DNA of 64,000 nucleotides from CAIVVT01 sp963823095 (GCA_963823095.1 CAWGKI010000004.1:62001-126000); one strand, 5' to 3'; shown: positions 46,055 through 55,149, counted from the stretch's first letter. Notes: a model not told the origin generated them from the letters alone. Program-made: numbers and translations.

Positions 46055-47069
46055 GCGGTCGTTGCTCCTCTTGATCGTCGCTTGCGCGGGCATTTCGGCA
46101 CAATGGCCCAGAGTGAATCGCGAGCCTAAGCCCGCGCCAGCAGTTCCCGCCGCGGACAAATCCGAAAAGTGGGGCGACGAGCAGAACGCACAGCAGAGCC
46201 CGGTGTTCCGTTCATCCTCGGCCCTGGTTCGTATCGATACTCAAGTGCTCAAGGGGGGGCGCGCCGTGGAGGGCCTCACCCGGGCCGACTTCGAAGTGCT
46301 GGACGAAGGCAAGCCGGTGTCCATCCAAGCCTTTGGGCGGGACAGCGAGCCGCTGCAGGTGGCGTTGCTGTTCGATGTCTCCGGCAGCATGAACAAAGTC
46401 CTGGTGCAGATGGCCGCCGTGGCCAGCCGGGCGATGGCCGCGCTGAAGCCGGAGGATCAGGTAGGCGTCCTGGTATTCGGGAGAGACGTCGTGCCGCTTC
46501 TGGAATTCACGTCCGACTTGCGGGCCGCGGCCCGCATGGTGCAGGAAGCTCCGCTGGAGCGAGAGGTCGGCGCGGGCACGAATCTGAATGGTTCGATCCT
46601 GGAGACCCTTCAGTGGATGGCGGGACAGCCGGAGTTTCCCGGCCGGCGCTCGCTGATCGTCCTGACGGACAACCATGGGATGCATTACCAGACTCCGGAC
46701 GAGAAGGTCCTGCGCGCTCTCGCCGGGATGGACGTCACGCTGAACGCCATTGTAGCCCCAGGTGCAAAGCCGCCGAAGGCCGAGCCTAAGGGCGCCGACG
46801 CGAATCCCGATTTCACGCCGCCCAACGTCTTCAAGCTGGCCGAGGAGACAGGGGGCGAGGTCTTCACCGCGGACAAGGCGGGCGAGCGGTTCGTGGAGAT
46901 GATGGAACGGGTGCGTTTGCGCTACAACCTCGCCATACGGCCGCAGCTGGGTGCGGAGGGGTCGTTCCGGCGCCTGGAAGTGCGGCTTTCCGACGCTGCT
47001 CGCGAGCGGCTAGGGAAAGTGGAGATCAACGCGAGGACGGGCTATTACACGATGGCGGCGGCGCAATAA
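46053..47069 (+). CDS. Secreted VWFA-domain protein
   Basis: The start ATG at 46053 overlaps the selB start codon on the other strand; an ATG at 46044 (MFFMRSLLLL) is an alternative. A signal peptide (MRSLLLLIVACAGISAQWP) precedes a basic linker and a short domain VRIDTQVLKGGRAVEGLTRA found before VWA domains in acidobacterial proteins. The VWFA domain has a MIDAS site DVSGSMNKV and threonine/aspartate positions at GAGTNLNGS and LTDNHG. The protein is 338 residues and probably binds another surface protein in a metal-dependent way. Confidence 0.85.
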   Translation: MRSLLLLIVACAGISAQWPRVNREPKPAPAVPAADKSEKWGDEQNAQQSPVFRSSSALVRIDTQVLKGGRAVEGLTRADFEVLDEGKPVSIQAFGRDSEPLQVALLFDVSGSMNKVLVQMAAVASRAMAALKPEDQVGVLVFGRDVVPLLEFTSDLRAAARMVQEAPLEREVGAGTNLNGSILETLQWMAGQPEFPGRRSLIVLTDNHGMHYQTPDEKVLRALAGMDVTLNAIVAPGAKPPKAEPKGADANPDFTPPNVFKLAEETGGEVFTADKAGERFVEMMERVRLRYNLAIRPQLGAEGSFRRLEVRLSDAARERLGKVEINARTGYYTMAAAQ

Positions 47070-47236
47070 GGTTGGCGGCGGGACCGATTGACCGGCCGGT
47101 GTTGATGATATAGGGCCGCAACAGCTATGAAATGAAAACGCCCCCCGCGAGCCGAGGGCGGAAGACCCACTGCGATGGCCCAGTCCGTCCCTGGGGATAT
47201 TAGTTCAGAAAACTCGGCAAGTCACCACTTGTCAAC

Positions 47237-48445
47237 ATGTCAACACCAGGAATTCCGGAACGGACCAGCAAGCGGGTCGTCGCGTATCGACGGGTTACCT
47301 TACTTTGGCCTACGAGATTCAAAAATGCGCAGTCCTTCGGCTGGACCTTCCGCGGCTCGTGACCGCATTGTTGGTGCGAGACCAGATTCTATTGAAAACA
47401 AAGTACTTCACTTCACGTGTGGCGCTCCCACTCGGCGCAGATGGCGGCGGTGATCTCCGCCGATGGCAAACCTGCCGCATCGCCGAGCGCTTGCGAAAAC
47501 GTCAGACGACCTAACCTGGAGGCACTGAAGACGTGCTCGATGAACAGCCTCGAGGTATTCTATGGGAAGTACCAGACGCAAGATTACACCTGCAGGACCT
47601 GTTCAGCCGTCGAGTCCATTCCTAGCGAGAAGAAGACCGACGTGAATATTGCCGTTCGAAATGATGGTGGATGCTTTCAGCGATTCGTTTGATACCGCGA
47701 TTCTGATTACAGCAGATAGCGACTTAGTGCCCCCAGTCACATCGGTTAAGACGGATTTTCCTAGAAAAGCGAAGATCCTCAGTGGTCTCATTCTCGTGGA
47801 GCAGCCGGCCAACCAGTAGCTGCACCTTCGTATCTCCGACAGGCTTTGCTCGCACTGTGCAGGTTAGACCGAATCTGCAGAGTGCTTTACGCAGTGGCCT
47901 TAAACGAGCCTCGTCGCCTTCCTCCGCCCACTGGTGGATGAGCGAAGCCGTATACGGCGGGAAAATACCTGGGAACTCCTCGCCCGTCCCGGATACTGGA
48001 TACAACCGCTCAGGATTTCCTCGAAGGCCCGGAAGATGAAGTAAGCCCAGGGCGAGAGTTCTCAGCGGCCCCGAAAAGTTAAGTGGCGGCGAGAAGCGCA
48101 CATTACCATCTTGTTCAAGTTCAGGTCCCCCGGCGCGGATGACCATCGTAAGGAAACATCGATCACGCTCAACCTCTGCACGCCAGTCTTTTAGGCTGTC
48201 TAGAAACCTCTTGGGTATGAGCTCCCGGCAGATGCGGCGCATCGCCTCGTCACTAGTCTTTTTGCTGAGATCGAAAGTGGTTGCATTTGCCTCCTGGCCG
48301 ATTCTCCCAGGAGCTTCGAGGAGAGGCCCACGCTGCCTTTACAATCGGTCGTGGCAAGTTTGCGGCTTCTCAGTTGCCAGAGTCAGTCACAAAGCACGAT
48401 GGCACCGTGCTGGTTTGCCCGGAGAAATGGAAAAACGACAAGTAG
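47237..48445 (+). pseudogene. Decayed NYN-domain (DUF88/LabA-like) nuclease gene, split by an insertion
   Basis: Fragments in several frames spell an NYN protein: MSTPGIPERTSKRVVA, then RIDGLPYFGLRDSK (for IDGFNLYFGLRDSK), LDLPRLVTALLVRDQILL with KYFTSRV, LEALKTCSMNSLEVFYGKYQ, EKKTDVNIAV and, after another shift, MMVDAFSDSFDTAILITADS with DLVPPVTSVKTDFPRKAK, which ends at 47774. The C-terminal third resumes at about 48273: KVVAF, PPGRFSQELRGEAHAAFTIG, RGKFAASQLPESVTKHDG, PEKWKNDK. The intervening 500 bases hold an antisense ATPase piece. At least five lesions make this a genuine pseudogene rather than a sequencing effect. Confidence 0.75.
47778..48242 (-). pseudogene. Fragment of a predicted RecF-like AAA ATPase inserted in the NYN gene
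   Basis: The open frame reads LNFSGPLRTLALGLLHLPGL, then RLYPVSGTGEEFPGIFPPYT with ASLIHQW and GLTCTVRAKPVGDTKVQLLV, matching the middle of predicted ATPases (COG4938/DUF3696-like), where the YPVSGTGxxFPG block is typical. The N-terminal Walker A and C-terminal Walker B parts are absent. It occupies the opposite strand inside the NYN pseudogene, and AGATC occurs at both borders (47773-47777 and 48268-48272). The family call is moderate; that it is a fragment is clear. Confidence 0.5.
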
Positions 48446-48509
48446 GAACCACCAGCGCGCCTGCTACCCGGGCGAAGCTTTGCAGCGTATGGCTAAGAAG
48501 TTCAATTCG

Positions 48510-50321
48510 TCAGTCGTCGTTGCCTTGTGACACTCTCAGAACGGACAGGAAGGCTTCCTGCGGGATGTCGACCTTGCCGACCCGCTTCATGCGGCGCTTG
48601 CCCTCTTTTTGCTTCTCCAGCAGCTTGCGCTTGCGCGAAATGTCGCCGCCGTAGCACTTGGCCAGTACGTTCTTGCGCAGCGCCGCTATGCTCTCTCTGG
48701 CGATGATCTTCGCGCCGATGGCCGCCTGTAGCGCCACTTCAAACTGCTGGCGCGGGATCAACTTGCGAAGACGCTCGACCAGCGCCTTGCCGCGTTCGTA
48801 GGCGAACTCCTTGTGGACGATGATCGAGAGCGCATCGACGGGTTCGCCGGCGACGAGAACGTCCAGCTTGACCATGGGGGAAACGCGGTACCCGGAGAGG
48901 TGATAGTCGAGGGAAGCGTAGCCGCGCGACGCCGACTTCAGGCGGTCATAGAAGTCGAGAACGATTTCGTTCAACGGCATCTCGTAGACCAGCATCACGC
49001 GCCCGCCGCCCAGGTATTCAAACTTCTTCTGGTTCCCGCGCTTCTCTTCGAGCAACTTCAGGATTTCGCCAATGGAGTCCTCGCGTGTGATCACAATCGC
49101 ATCTATGATCGGCTCTTCGATGGACGCGATCTCACTGGGGTCCGGCCACTTGGACGGGTTATCGACTTCGATCACGTTGCCGTTGCTGAGAGTGACGCGG
49201 TGGCAGACACCGGGCGCGGTGGTGATCAGGTCGATCTGGAACTCGCGCTCCAGACGCTCCTGGACGATCTCCAGGTGCAGCATGCCGAGGAAGCCGCAGC
49301 GGAAGCCAAAGCCGAGGGCGACCGAGTTTTCCGGCTCGAAATTGAAGGCCGAGTCGTTGAGGCGGAGCTTTTCCAGAGCGTCGCGCAAAAGGCCGTGTTC
49401 GTGGCTCTCCACCGGGTAGAGCCCCGCGAAAACCATCGGCTTCAGTTCCTCAAAGCCCGGCAGCGGCTCAGAAGTCGTGTCGCCGGCGGCCATGATCGTG
49501 TCGCCGATCTTAGCGTCGCTGACCGTCTTGATGTTCGCGAAGAGGAAGCCGACTTCGCCGGCCGAGAGGGAGTCGCTGGGAATCGCCTTGGGCGATTGGT
49601 AGCCGAGGCCTTCCACCTCGTGGACCGAGTTGTTCCAGCAGAGCTTGACCTTCTGGCCGAGCTTGAGGGAGCCGTCCAGCACGCGGGCCAGGATGATGAC
49701 GCCGCGATAGGGGTCGAACCAGGAGTCGAAGATCAGGGCGCGCAACGGCTTGTTCACGTCGCCCTTGGGATGCGGAACCTTGGCGACGACCGCTTCCAGG
49801 ATTTCCTTAATGCCAATGCCATTCTTCGCGCTGGCGAGCACGGCCTCGGAGGCATCCAGTCCGATGATGGACTCGATCTGTTCTTTCACCCGGTCGGGCT
49901 CGGCCGAGGGCAGGTCGATCTTATTGATAACCGGGATCAGTTCCAGGTTGTGGTGAATGGCGAGGTACGTGTTCGCGAGGGTTTGGGCCTCGACGCCCTG
50001 GCTCGCATCGACCACCAGCAGTGCGCCTTCGCAGGCCTGCAGGCTGCGGGATACTTCATATGTAAAATCGACGTGACCGGGCGTGTCGATCAGGTTGAGC
50101 TGGTACATCTGCCCGTCGTCGGCCTTGTAATTGAGCCGGACGGCGTGGGCCTTGATGGTGATGCCTCGCTCCCGCTCAAGGTCCATGGTGTCGAGCACCT
50201 GTTCCATCATCTCGCGCTGGGAGAGGGCGCCGGTGTACTCAAGCAGGCGGTCGGCCAGCGTCGACTTGCCATGGTCGATGTGGGCGATGATCGAGAAGTT
50301 GCGGATGAACGCGAGATCCAT
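48510..50321 (-). CDS. lepA: Elongation factor 4 (LepA)
   Basis: LepA is a ribosomal GTPase that back-translocates stalled complexes. The 603-residue product has G1 IIAHIDHGKSTLADRL, the effector ERGITIKAHAVRLNY, DTPGHVDFTYEVSRSL, NKIDLPSAEPD and the LepA-specific C-terminal domain ending GKVDIPQEAFLSVLRV. Length is exactly typical. It is divergent from ribH with a 35-base gap, so the promoters overlap. Confidence 0.96.
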   Translation of the reverse strand: MDLAFIRNFSIIAHIDHGKSTLADRLLEYTGALSQREMMEQVLDTMDLERERGITIKAHAVRLNYKADDGQMYQLNLIDTPGHVDFTYEVSRSLQACEGALLVVDASQGVEAQTLANTYLAIHHNLELIPVINKIDLPSAEPDRVKEQIESIIGLDASEAVLASAKNGIGIKEILEAVVAKVPHPKGDVNKPLRALIFDSWFDPYRGVIILARVLDGSLKLGQKVKLCWNNSVHEVEGLGYQSPKAIPSDSLSAGEVGFLFANIKTVSDAKIGDTIMAAGDTTSEPLPGFEELKPMVFAGLYPVESHEHGLLRDALEKLRLNDSAFNFEPENSVALGFGFRCGFLGMLHLEIVQERLEREFQIDLITTAPGVCHRVTLSNGNVIEVDNPSKWPDPSEIASIEEPIIDAIVITREDSIGEILKLLEEKRGNQKKFEYLGGGRVMLVYEMPLNEIVLDFYDRLKSASRGYASLDYHLSGYRVSPMVKLDVLVAGEPVDALSIIVHKEFAYERGKALVERLRKLIPRQQFEVALQAAIGAKIIARESIAALRKNVLAKCYGGDISRKRKLLEKQKEGKRRMKRVGKVDIPQEAFLSVLRVSQGNDD

Positions 50322-50356
50322 GCTGTAAACTGTAGGGGTTCAAACAATTATCCCAT

Positions 50357-50851
50357 ATGTCTCTCAAGACCTTTGAAGGGAAACTCGATGCGAAGGGCTT
50401 GCGCTTCGCAATCGTAGTGAGCCGTTTCAACAGCTTTATTACCGAGCGGCTGATCAGTGGCGCGCTGGACGCGCTCCACCGTTCCGGCGCATCGGACGAC
50501 AACGTCGAAGTGGTCCGCGTTCCCGGGCTCCTGGGAGATGCCGGTCGCCGTCTCGGCTCTCGTTGCAGCAGAAACGGCATGACGCCATCATCTGCCTCGG
50601 CGCGGTAATTCGCGGCGAAACCCCGCATTTTGATTACGTTGCGGGGGAAGCGGCGAAGGGACTGGCGCAGACCTCGCTGGCCACTGGGAGTCCCCGTCGC
50701 GTTCGGGGTGCTGACTACGAATACGCTGGACCAGGCCATCGACCGGGCCGGCGCCAAGGGCGGCAACAAGGGCTTCGAGGCCGCGATGACCGCAATTGAA
50801 ATGGCGAACCTGCTGCGCGAACTGCGCGCCCAGGCGAGCCCGAAGGCTTAA
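50357..50851 (+). CDS. ribH: 6,7-dimethyl-8-ribityllumazine synthase RibH, two frameshifts
   Basis: RibH condenses the pyrimidine precursor with dihydroxybutanone phosphate in riboflavin synthesis. Three frames supply it: GLRFAIVVSRFNSFITERL (residues 14-32), then KRHDAIICLGAVIRGETPHF and DYVAGEAAKGLAQTSLATG, then PVAFGVLTTNTLDQAIDRAG ending NLLRELRAQASPKA. Shifts lie near 50535-50560 and 50690. The catalytic histidine is in GETPHFDYV. Corrected length is about 165 residues. nusB follows 8 bases later, a common pair. Confidence 0.85.
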
Positions 50852-50859
50852 CTATCTGA

Positions 50860-51331
50860 ATGCCCGCACGCCGCAGATCGCGCCAACGCGCGCTCCAGAT
50901 CCTCTTTTTCTGGGACGTCCGCAAGCTCCCCATCGACGAGGCCGTCGCGCACCTTCTACAGCTCCCTGTACGGGGCCGAGCAGGAGGAGGACACGGGAAA
51001 CGACTATCCCGCGCCGACCGATCCCGACTTGTTCATGGAGTCGCTGGCGCGGGGCACGGCGTCGAATTTCGAGGAGATCGACCAACTTATTCTGAAGCGC
51101 GCCGAGAACTGGCGGCTGGAGCGGATGCCGAACGTGGACCGCAACATTTTGCGGATGGCGATCTTCGAGATGAAGGATCTGAAGACGCCCCCGGCCGTGG
51201 TGATCGACGAGGCGCTGGAACTGGCCCGGCGATACTCGGAGGCGGATGCGGTGCCGTTCCTCAACGGCGTGCTGGATTCGATTCGGAAGATCGTTCTGCC
51301 CGAGACGGACGTGAAGCCGGCGGAGAGCTGA
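50860..51331 (+). CDS. nusB: Transcription antitermination factor NusB, one frameshift
   Basis: NusB binds boxA RNA with S10 to keep RNA polymerase processive on rRNA operons. The first frame gives RRRSRQRALQILFFWDVRKL; near 50955 it shifts to a frame with FEEIDQLILKRAENWRLERM, PNVDRNILRMAIFEMKDLKT and PPAVVIDEALELARRYS plus FLNGVLDSI. These are the family's standard blocks. Corrected length is about 157 residues, slightly long for NusB because of the middle insert. Confidence 0.85.
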
Positions 51332-51353
51332 ATCTTGTCGCCCAGAGGTATCA

Positions 51354-51920
51354 GTGGCAACCAATTCAGATGGCGTCTACTTTCGGAATGAAGACTATGC
51401 TTCATTCTGGCTAAGGCTGCTCATTGATGTGATCGATGTGTTGGTCGTCAGCGTCGTCTGCTTCATACTCACGCTTGCGCTCTGGACGATGTTTCCGGCC
51501 GACAGCACGACGCTCAACCTGACTCTGGCAGTCGTTGTACTGGTCTCCTTCTGCTATATGGTTCTTCTGAAACGCTCCGGGATCGGCACGATCGGTTACC
51601 GAGTAGGTCGAGTTCGAGTCGTCGGTCTGGATGGAAAGACAGCAAGCATCTCATCCCTGAGCATGCGGTTGATGTTTGCGGCGTTGGGGCCACTGAACTA
51701 CATTGACCTACTTTGGATCTTCAGCGATACGCATCGGCAGTGCCTGCGGGATAAGATTGCCAACACTTATGTGATCAAGGCGAACGCTCGGCCAGCAGGG
51801 AGTGGCAGAATTACCTACCGGCAATGCGACATTTTGGGGTACAACTTCCTCTTTCAAGAGGTTGAAATTCCTGAGCCCAGGATCGAGACAGAAGCGCGCA
51901 GCGTGGCAGGACAGTTCTGA
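51354..51920 (+). CDS. RDD-family membrane protein
   Basis: The 188-residue product starts with GTG 51354 after CAGAGG. It has the RDD signature at the first helix (YASFWLRLLIDVIDVLVVSV, with R and D residues), a second helix (LAVVVLVSFCYMVLLK), the conserved GTIGYRVGRVRVVGLDGK and a third helix followed by CLRDKIANTYVI. The last 40 residues are variable. RDD proteins are small membrane proteins with suspected transport or sodium-related roles. The gap to vapC (51921-52080) holds nothing recognisable. Confidence 0.75.
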   Translation: MATNSDGVYFRNEDYASFWLRLLIDVIDVLVVSVVCFILTLALWTMFPADSTTLNLTLAVVVLVSFCYMVLLKRSGIGTIGYRVGRVRVVGLDGKTASISSLSMRLMFAALGPLNYIDLLWIFSDTHRQCLRDKIANTYVIKANARPAGSGRITYRQCDILGYNFLFQEVEIPEPRIETEARSVAGQF

Positions 51921-52080
51921 ACGAATTGCCTCTGCCAACGTCACTCGCCGGTGTCGGATAGTGCTCCGAGCGGCCCGACAAGCGCTCGGGCTCTCCGAAC
52001 AGAGTTCGCGTATCACCGATGAAGGACTTTAGCATTGCGATCCCAACATGCTCTTCGTTTGATAGCCGGCCCCCGCGCGG

Positions 52081-52488
52081 TTACAAGCCCTCGCCAATAA
52101 GCGGGACCTTCTCAGCCCGTGCCGCGTTCATCAGAGCACGGTCCAGGGTGGCTAACGGGATCGCCCTCCGCTGCGCCAGTTCCAAGTAAACAGCGTCATA
52201 GACGGAAAGCCGATGAGTTCGAGCCAGCCCCAGCACCAGGTTATCGTCGGGATCGCGATCCACTTCAATCGGCAATTCACTCATGTACTGGAGGAAGCGT
52301 GCGGTCTGAGCCGCTGAGAGACGGTTCCGCCGCTCTCCCATCAACAGAACATTCCGCAACTCGAACCAGAGGAGTGCCGGCGCCAGAGCCGTGTCCTGCC
52401 CAATCAGACTGAAAGCGGCTTCAGCGTTCTGATGGGATTCATCGGCGAAGCACCAACTCGCTGCAACGGAAGCATCCAGCACAAACAT
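52081..52488 (-). CDS. vapC: VapC-type toxin, PIN-domain ribonuclease
   Basis: The 135-residue PIN protein has the acidic metal-binding residues in order: FVLDASVAASWCF (D), FELRNVLL (E), HRLSVYDAVYLELAQR (D) and IPLATLDRALMNAA (D). It cleaves RNA, often initiator tRNA or rRNA, when freed from its antitoxin. Its start overlaps the stop of the vapB-like gene (TAATG), the usual operon arrangement. Confidence 0.9.
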   Translation of the reverse strand: MFVLDASVAASWCFADESHQNAEAAFSLIGQDTALAPALLWFELRNVLLMGERRNRLSAAQTARFLQYMSELPIEVDRDPDDNLVLGLARTHRLSVYDAVYLELAQRRAIPLATLDRALMNAARAEKVPLIGEGL

Positions 52489-52733
52489 TAGTACTTGTGC
52501 CCTTCGTGCCGGGACGACAACAATTCGTCGAGAGTGAGATGGCCGGTGCTCTGGCGGAGCGCCGAGATCCCGTCCAGCGCGCGGCGGATACGATCCCTAT
52601 CGGATGTTGGGGCTGGCACCAGGTGTGCCACTGCCCGCCCATGCCGGGTAATGACGATGGTCTCTCCTCGCTGAACTTCATCGAGAAACTCGGGGAGGCG
52701 GGCCTTGACTACAGAGGATTGAATCTCACGCAT
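52488..52733 (-). CDS. vapB: Phd/VapB-type antitoxin
   Basis: ATG 52733 is chosen because REIQSSVVKARLPEFLDEVQ is the normal Phd/YefM start; the longer frame to 52799 adds an unrelated 22 residues. ETIVITRHGRAVAHLVPA is the DNA-binding fold core. The last 35 residues (LTLDELLSSRHEGHKY) would bind and block the toxin. 81 residues is typical. The Phd-type fold with a PIN toxin is common. Confidence 0.85.
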   Translation of the reverse strand: MREIQSSVVKARLPEFLDEVQRGETIVITRHGRAVAHLVPAPTSDRDRIRRALDGISALRQSTGHLTLDELLSSRHEGHKY

Positions 52734-52949
52734 AGTTGGCTCGTTCTGACTGGTCGATTTGACTAGTTTTATTTTGATCAAAGTTTCGCTTGAAGTCAAG
52801 ATCTAAGGCGGGAGGATTGTCCCGGTCGCCTCGCCTCGGGAACGCCCATTCAACGGATTCAGCGCGATGCACGGTGTTCGTGCCACTGCGCAATCACCGG
52901 TCAACTTCTGCCGCGGAGTCCTGGCGGGTTTTGCCGCAGTGCTCGCGGA

Positions 52950-53294
52950 TCAGCGACTATTGCGCGCGATCACGTTTTCGACCACCAAGGTTTGCCCGGC
53001 GTCGCACTGGTCCAGTCCGGTTAATTCCGCGGTTGGGATGAGATGGACGAACTGAGAGTTTCGCGGGACGCGCTGGGAGGCGTTCGCCCGGATGACCGTG
53101 CCATTCCGGCATTGCAAGCGCACGTCCCAGAAAACATTCAGCGTTCCCGCGCTTCTTTGATTCGTGACAGTGCACTCCAGCCCTAATCTGGATCCGCGAC
53201 AGACGACCTCCGCCTTCGAATCGAACCGGCTGCGCAGTGCGAAGAGGGCTATCAATAGAGCGGCGATGGGGGCGACAAGACGAAGCGCTTTCAT
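52950..53294 (-). CDS. Small membrane-anchored protein of unknown function
   Basis: ATG 53294 yields 114 residues with an N-terminal anchor (LVAPIAALLIALFAL) and a beta-rich mature part containing three or four cysteines (VVCRGSRLGLECTVTNQ, VRLQCRNGTVI, LDQCDAGQTL), which may form disulfides. It resembles an immunoglobulin-like fold but I do not recognise a family. It lies alone, 216 bases from vapB; that gap holds no other gene. Confidence 0.5.
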   Translation of the reverse strand: MKALRLVAPIAALLIALFALRSRFDSKAEVVCRGSRLGLECTVTNQRSAGTLNVFWDVRLQCRNGTVIRANASQRVPRNSQFVHLIPTAELTGLDQCDAGQTLVVENVIARNSR

Positions 53295-53351
53295 GGCAGG
53301 CAGTCGACCTAAGTGTAGTGCGTCCAAAGTGCCGTCGAGTATCGAAATGGC

Positions 53352-53458
53352 GTGGGGCAGGAAGGCATCCTGCGCGGCGGTTGGCAACCGCCGCCGTTTT
53401 GCCGGGAAAACGCACCAAGCCGATTGGCAATCGGCCGCAGCTTACCAAGCGGCCCCAC
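53352..53458. repeat. GTGGGGC-type repeat with GGCA-loop hairpins
   Basis: Between GTGGGGC and its complement GCCCCAC lie three stems: GCAGGA-AGGCA-TCCTGC, GCGGCGGTT-GGC-AACCGCCGC and GCCGATT-GGC-AATCGGC. All are perfect and all three turn on GGCA. It sits in the 439-base gap between the small anchored protein and the FucI-like gene. Confidence 0.7.
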
Positions 53459-53515
53459 CATTGACCCCGAGAAACAATGGGCCTTTGGTGCGGGATCCTA
53501 CGCGCTCTGGCAGGC

Positions 53516-53603
53516 GAAAGGGAACCTCAGGTTCCCTTTCCCTCTGTAAGTACTTGATTCTAAGTGATGAAAGTTCCGAAAAGGGAACTTCAGGTTCCCT
53601 TTT
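53516..53603. terminator. Two related strong hairpins, probable bidirectional terminators
   Basis: GAAAGGGAACCT-C-AGGTTCCCTTTC at 53516-53540 has perfect 12-base arms, and AAAAGGGAAC-TTCAG-GTTCCCTTTT at 53579-53603 has perfect 10-base arms followed by a T-rich end on either strand. They are 39 bases apart and share the AAGGGAAC stem. On the minus strand they follow the FucI-like operon. They may also belong to the dispersed repeat set. Confidence 0.55.
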
Positions 53604-53733
53604 GCCTTGAGGTTGACGGCTGCGTGCGCCGTCGGCGAGCGCAAACTTGGTGGGGCGACAGAGCCCCGAACTTTCGTTGCGGCCGGCGTCACCCTGGACC
53701 GGTTGGCGACCCAGGGTGAAGGCGCCATTGCGT

Positions 53734-55149
53734 TTAGGAGTGGCGGTAGATCTCCCAGCGCAAGTACTTGGAGGTGGCTTCCTCGACGGCGTCGGCGCAA
53801 TTCGACAGGCTGGCCGCGACGTGGTGTTCGAAGCCGTTTTCGCAGATGAAACTCAGCAGGCGCTGCATCTCGGGGATCTCCACCACGCCGGCGCCGCCGA
53901 AGGTGTTCAGGCTGTCGTCGGTGAAGCGGCCCTCGCCGATATAGCCGCGGACTTCGCCGATGATGTCGTCGGTGGAGACGCGGAAGTAGGTCATCGGGCT
54001 GGCCTTTACCTTGCCCACGATGGTGCCGAAGGTGTTCAGCTTGCCGACCGTCCCTGCGATGATCTCCTGGTAGTCCATCTTCGATTCGGCGAAGAAGTGC
54101 TTGGGCAGGTTGGAGCAATGGAAGCAGACAGCCTTGTCGGGGTCGCTGCCGTAGTTGTTGTTCCAGTCGAGCAGCGCGCTGGGCGTGCCGGAAGCGAGCG
54201 CCATGGCCTGCATGCCGACCACGCCGCAGACGTCCACTTCGCAAGCGCTGGGGAACAGATTGTTGCTCATCATGCTCATCACGGTGCAGGGCACCACGCC
54301 GAAGTACTCTTCCAGCGCGGTCCAGCACTGGATGGCGCTGACCGTGCACATGGTGTCCTTCATCCAGCCGTCGATCACCGCGCCGAGCTTGGCCATCTTG
54401 AGCAGTGAGGTGGCGGGGACGGATTGCGTGCTGACGTAGGCCTTGATGTCACCCAGTTTGGCCTGGGCAGAATCGTCGGTGTCCTTCATCCGCTCGATGC
54501 GGCCGAGGATCTCGGAAAGGTCGATGGTCTCGACGTCGATACCGGAGAGCGACAGCAGCTTCTCGCTGTAGCGGACCGTGTTGAACGCGGCTGGGCGGGC
54601 GCCGATGGAGCCGACGCGGAGCTTCCGCAAGCCGTTGACCACGCGGCAAACGGCGGCGAATCGGTCGAGGTCGGCCTTGAACTCGTCGGAATCGGGAGCC
54701 ACCGTGTGTGTCTTGGTCAGCGTATAGGGAACGTCGATCTGGCGCAGGTTGTTGCAGGCCGACATCTTGCCGCAGAAGCTGTCGCGACGGTGCGCGATGG
54801 TCATTTTACCGGCTTCGTCGGGGGTCGCCTGGATCAGAACGGGCACGTTCAGTCCGGCTACCTTCAGCGTTTCGGCGATGGCTCGTTCGTCGCCGAAGTT
54901 CGGCAGCGTGACGATGACGCCGTCGATCTCGTCGCGGTGCTTGCGGAAGAGATTGCCGCAGATGTGCGCTTCCTGGCGCGATTCGATGGCGCCGACCTTG
55001 GTTTCCTCGGCTCCGGGGATGATCACTTTGTGACCCGCGGCTTCCAGGACGCGAATCATCTCCACGCGGCCGCTCAGGGCGAGCGCGTCCGGGAAGAAGC
55101 CGCGGTTGCCGACGATCAGGCCGAATGTCATTTTCTTGGTTTCAGGCAT
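53734..55149 (-). CDS. L-fucose/L-arabinose isomerase-family protein
   Basis: The 471-residue protein (ATG 55149; the upstream extension is rejected) matches the FucI/AraA superfamily: TFGLIVGNRGFFPDALALSG at the start, EIDGVIVTLPNFGDERAIAE, KLRVGSIGARPAAFNTVRYS, then ALEEYFGVVPCTVMSMMSNN and VDVCGVVGMQAMALASGTPS. The Mn-binding glutamate and aspartate are expected in the ALEEYFG and DWNNNYG regions. It would interconvert an aldose and a ketose in the cytoplasm. It is the last gene of a kinase-symporter-isomerase set. Sugar specificity is open. Confidence 0.75.
   Translation of the reverse strand: MPETKKMTFGLIVGNRGFFPDALALSGRVEMIRVLEAAGHKVIIPGAEETKVGAIESRQEAHICGNLFRKHRDEIDGVIVTLPNFGDERAIAETLKVAGLNVPVLIQATPDEAGKMTIAHRRDSFCGKMSACNNLRQIDVPYTLTKTHTVAPDSDEFKADLDRFAAVCRVVNGLRKLRVGSIGARPAAFNTVRYSEKLLSLSGIDVETIDLSEILGRIERMKDTDDSAQAKLGDIKAYVSTQSVPATSLLKMAKLGAVIDGWMKDTMCTVSAIQCWTALEEYFGVVPCTVMSMMSNNLFPSACEVDVCGVVGMQAMALASGTPSALLDWNNNYGSDPDKAVCFHCSNLPKHFFAESKMDYQEIIAGTVGKLNTFGTIVGKVKASPMTYFRVSTDDIIGEVRGYIGEGRFTDDSLNTFGGAGVVEIPEMQRLLSFICENGFEHHVAASLSNCADAVEEATSKYLRWEIYRHS

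Noticed and set aside
47724..47777. The last residues of the antisense ATPase frame as part of that protein.
   Set aside because: On the plus strand these bases encode the end of the first NYN fragment (PPVTSVKTDFPRKAK), so the minus-strand reading past about 47778 is accidental.
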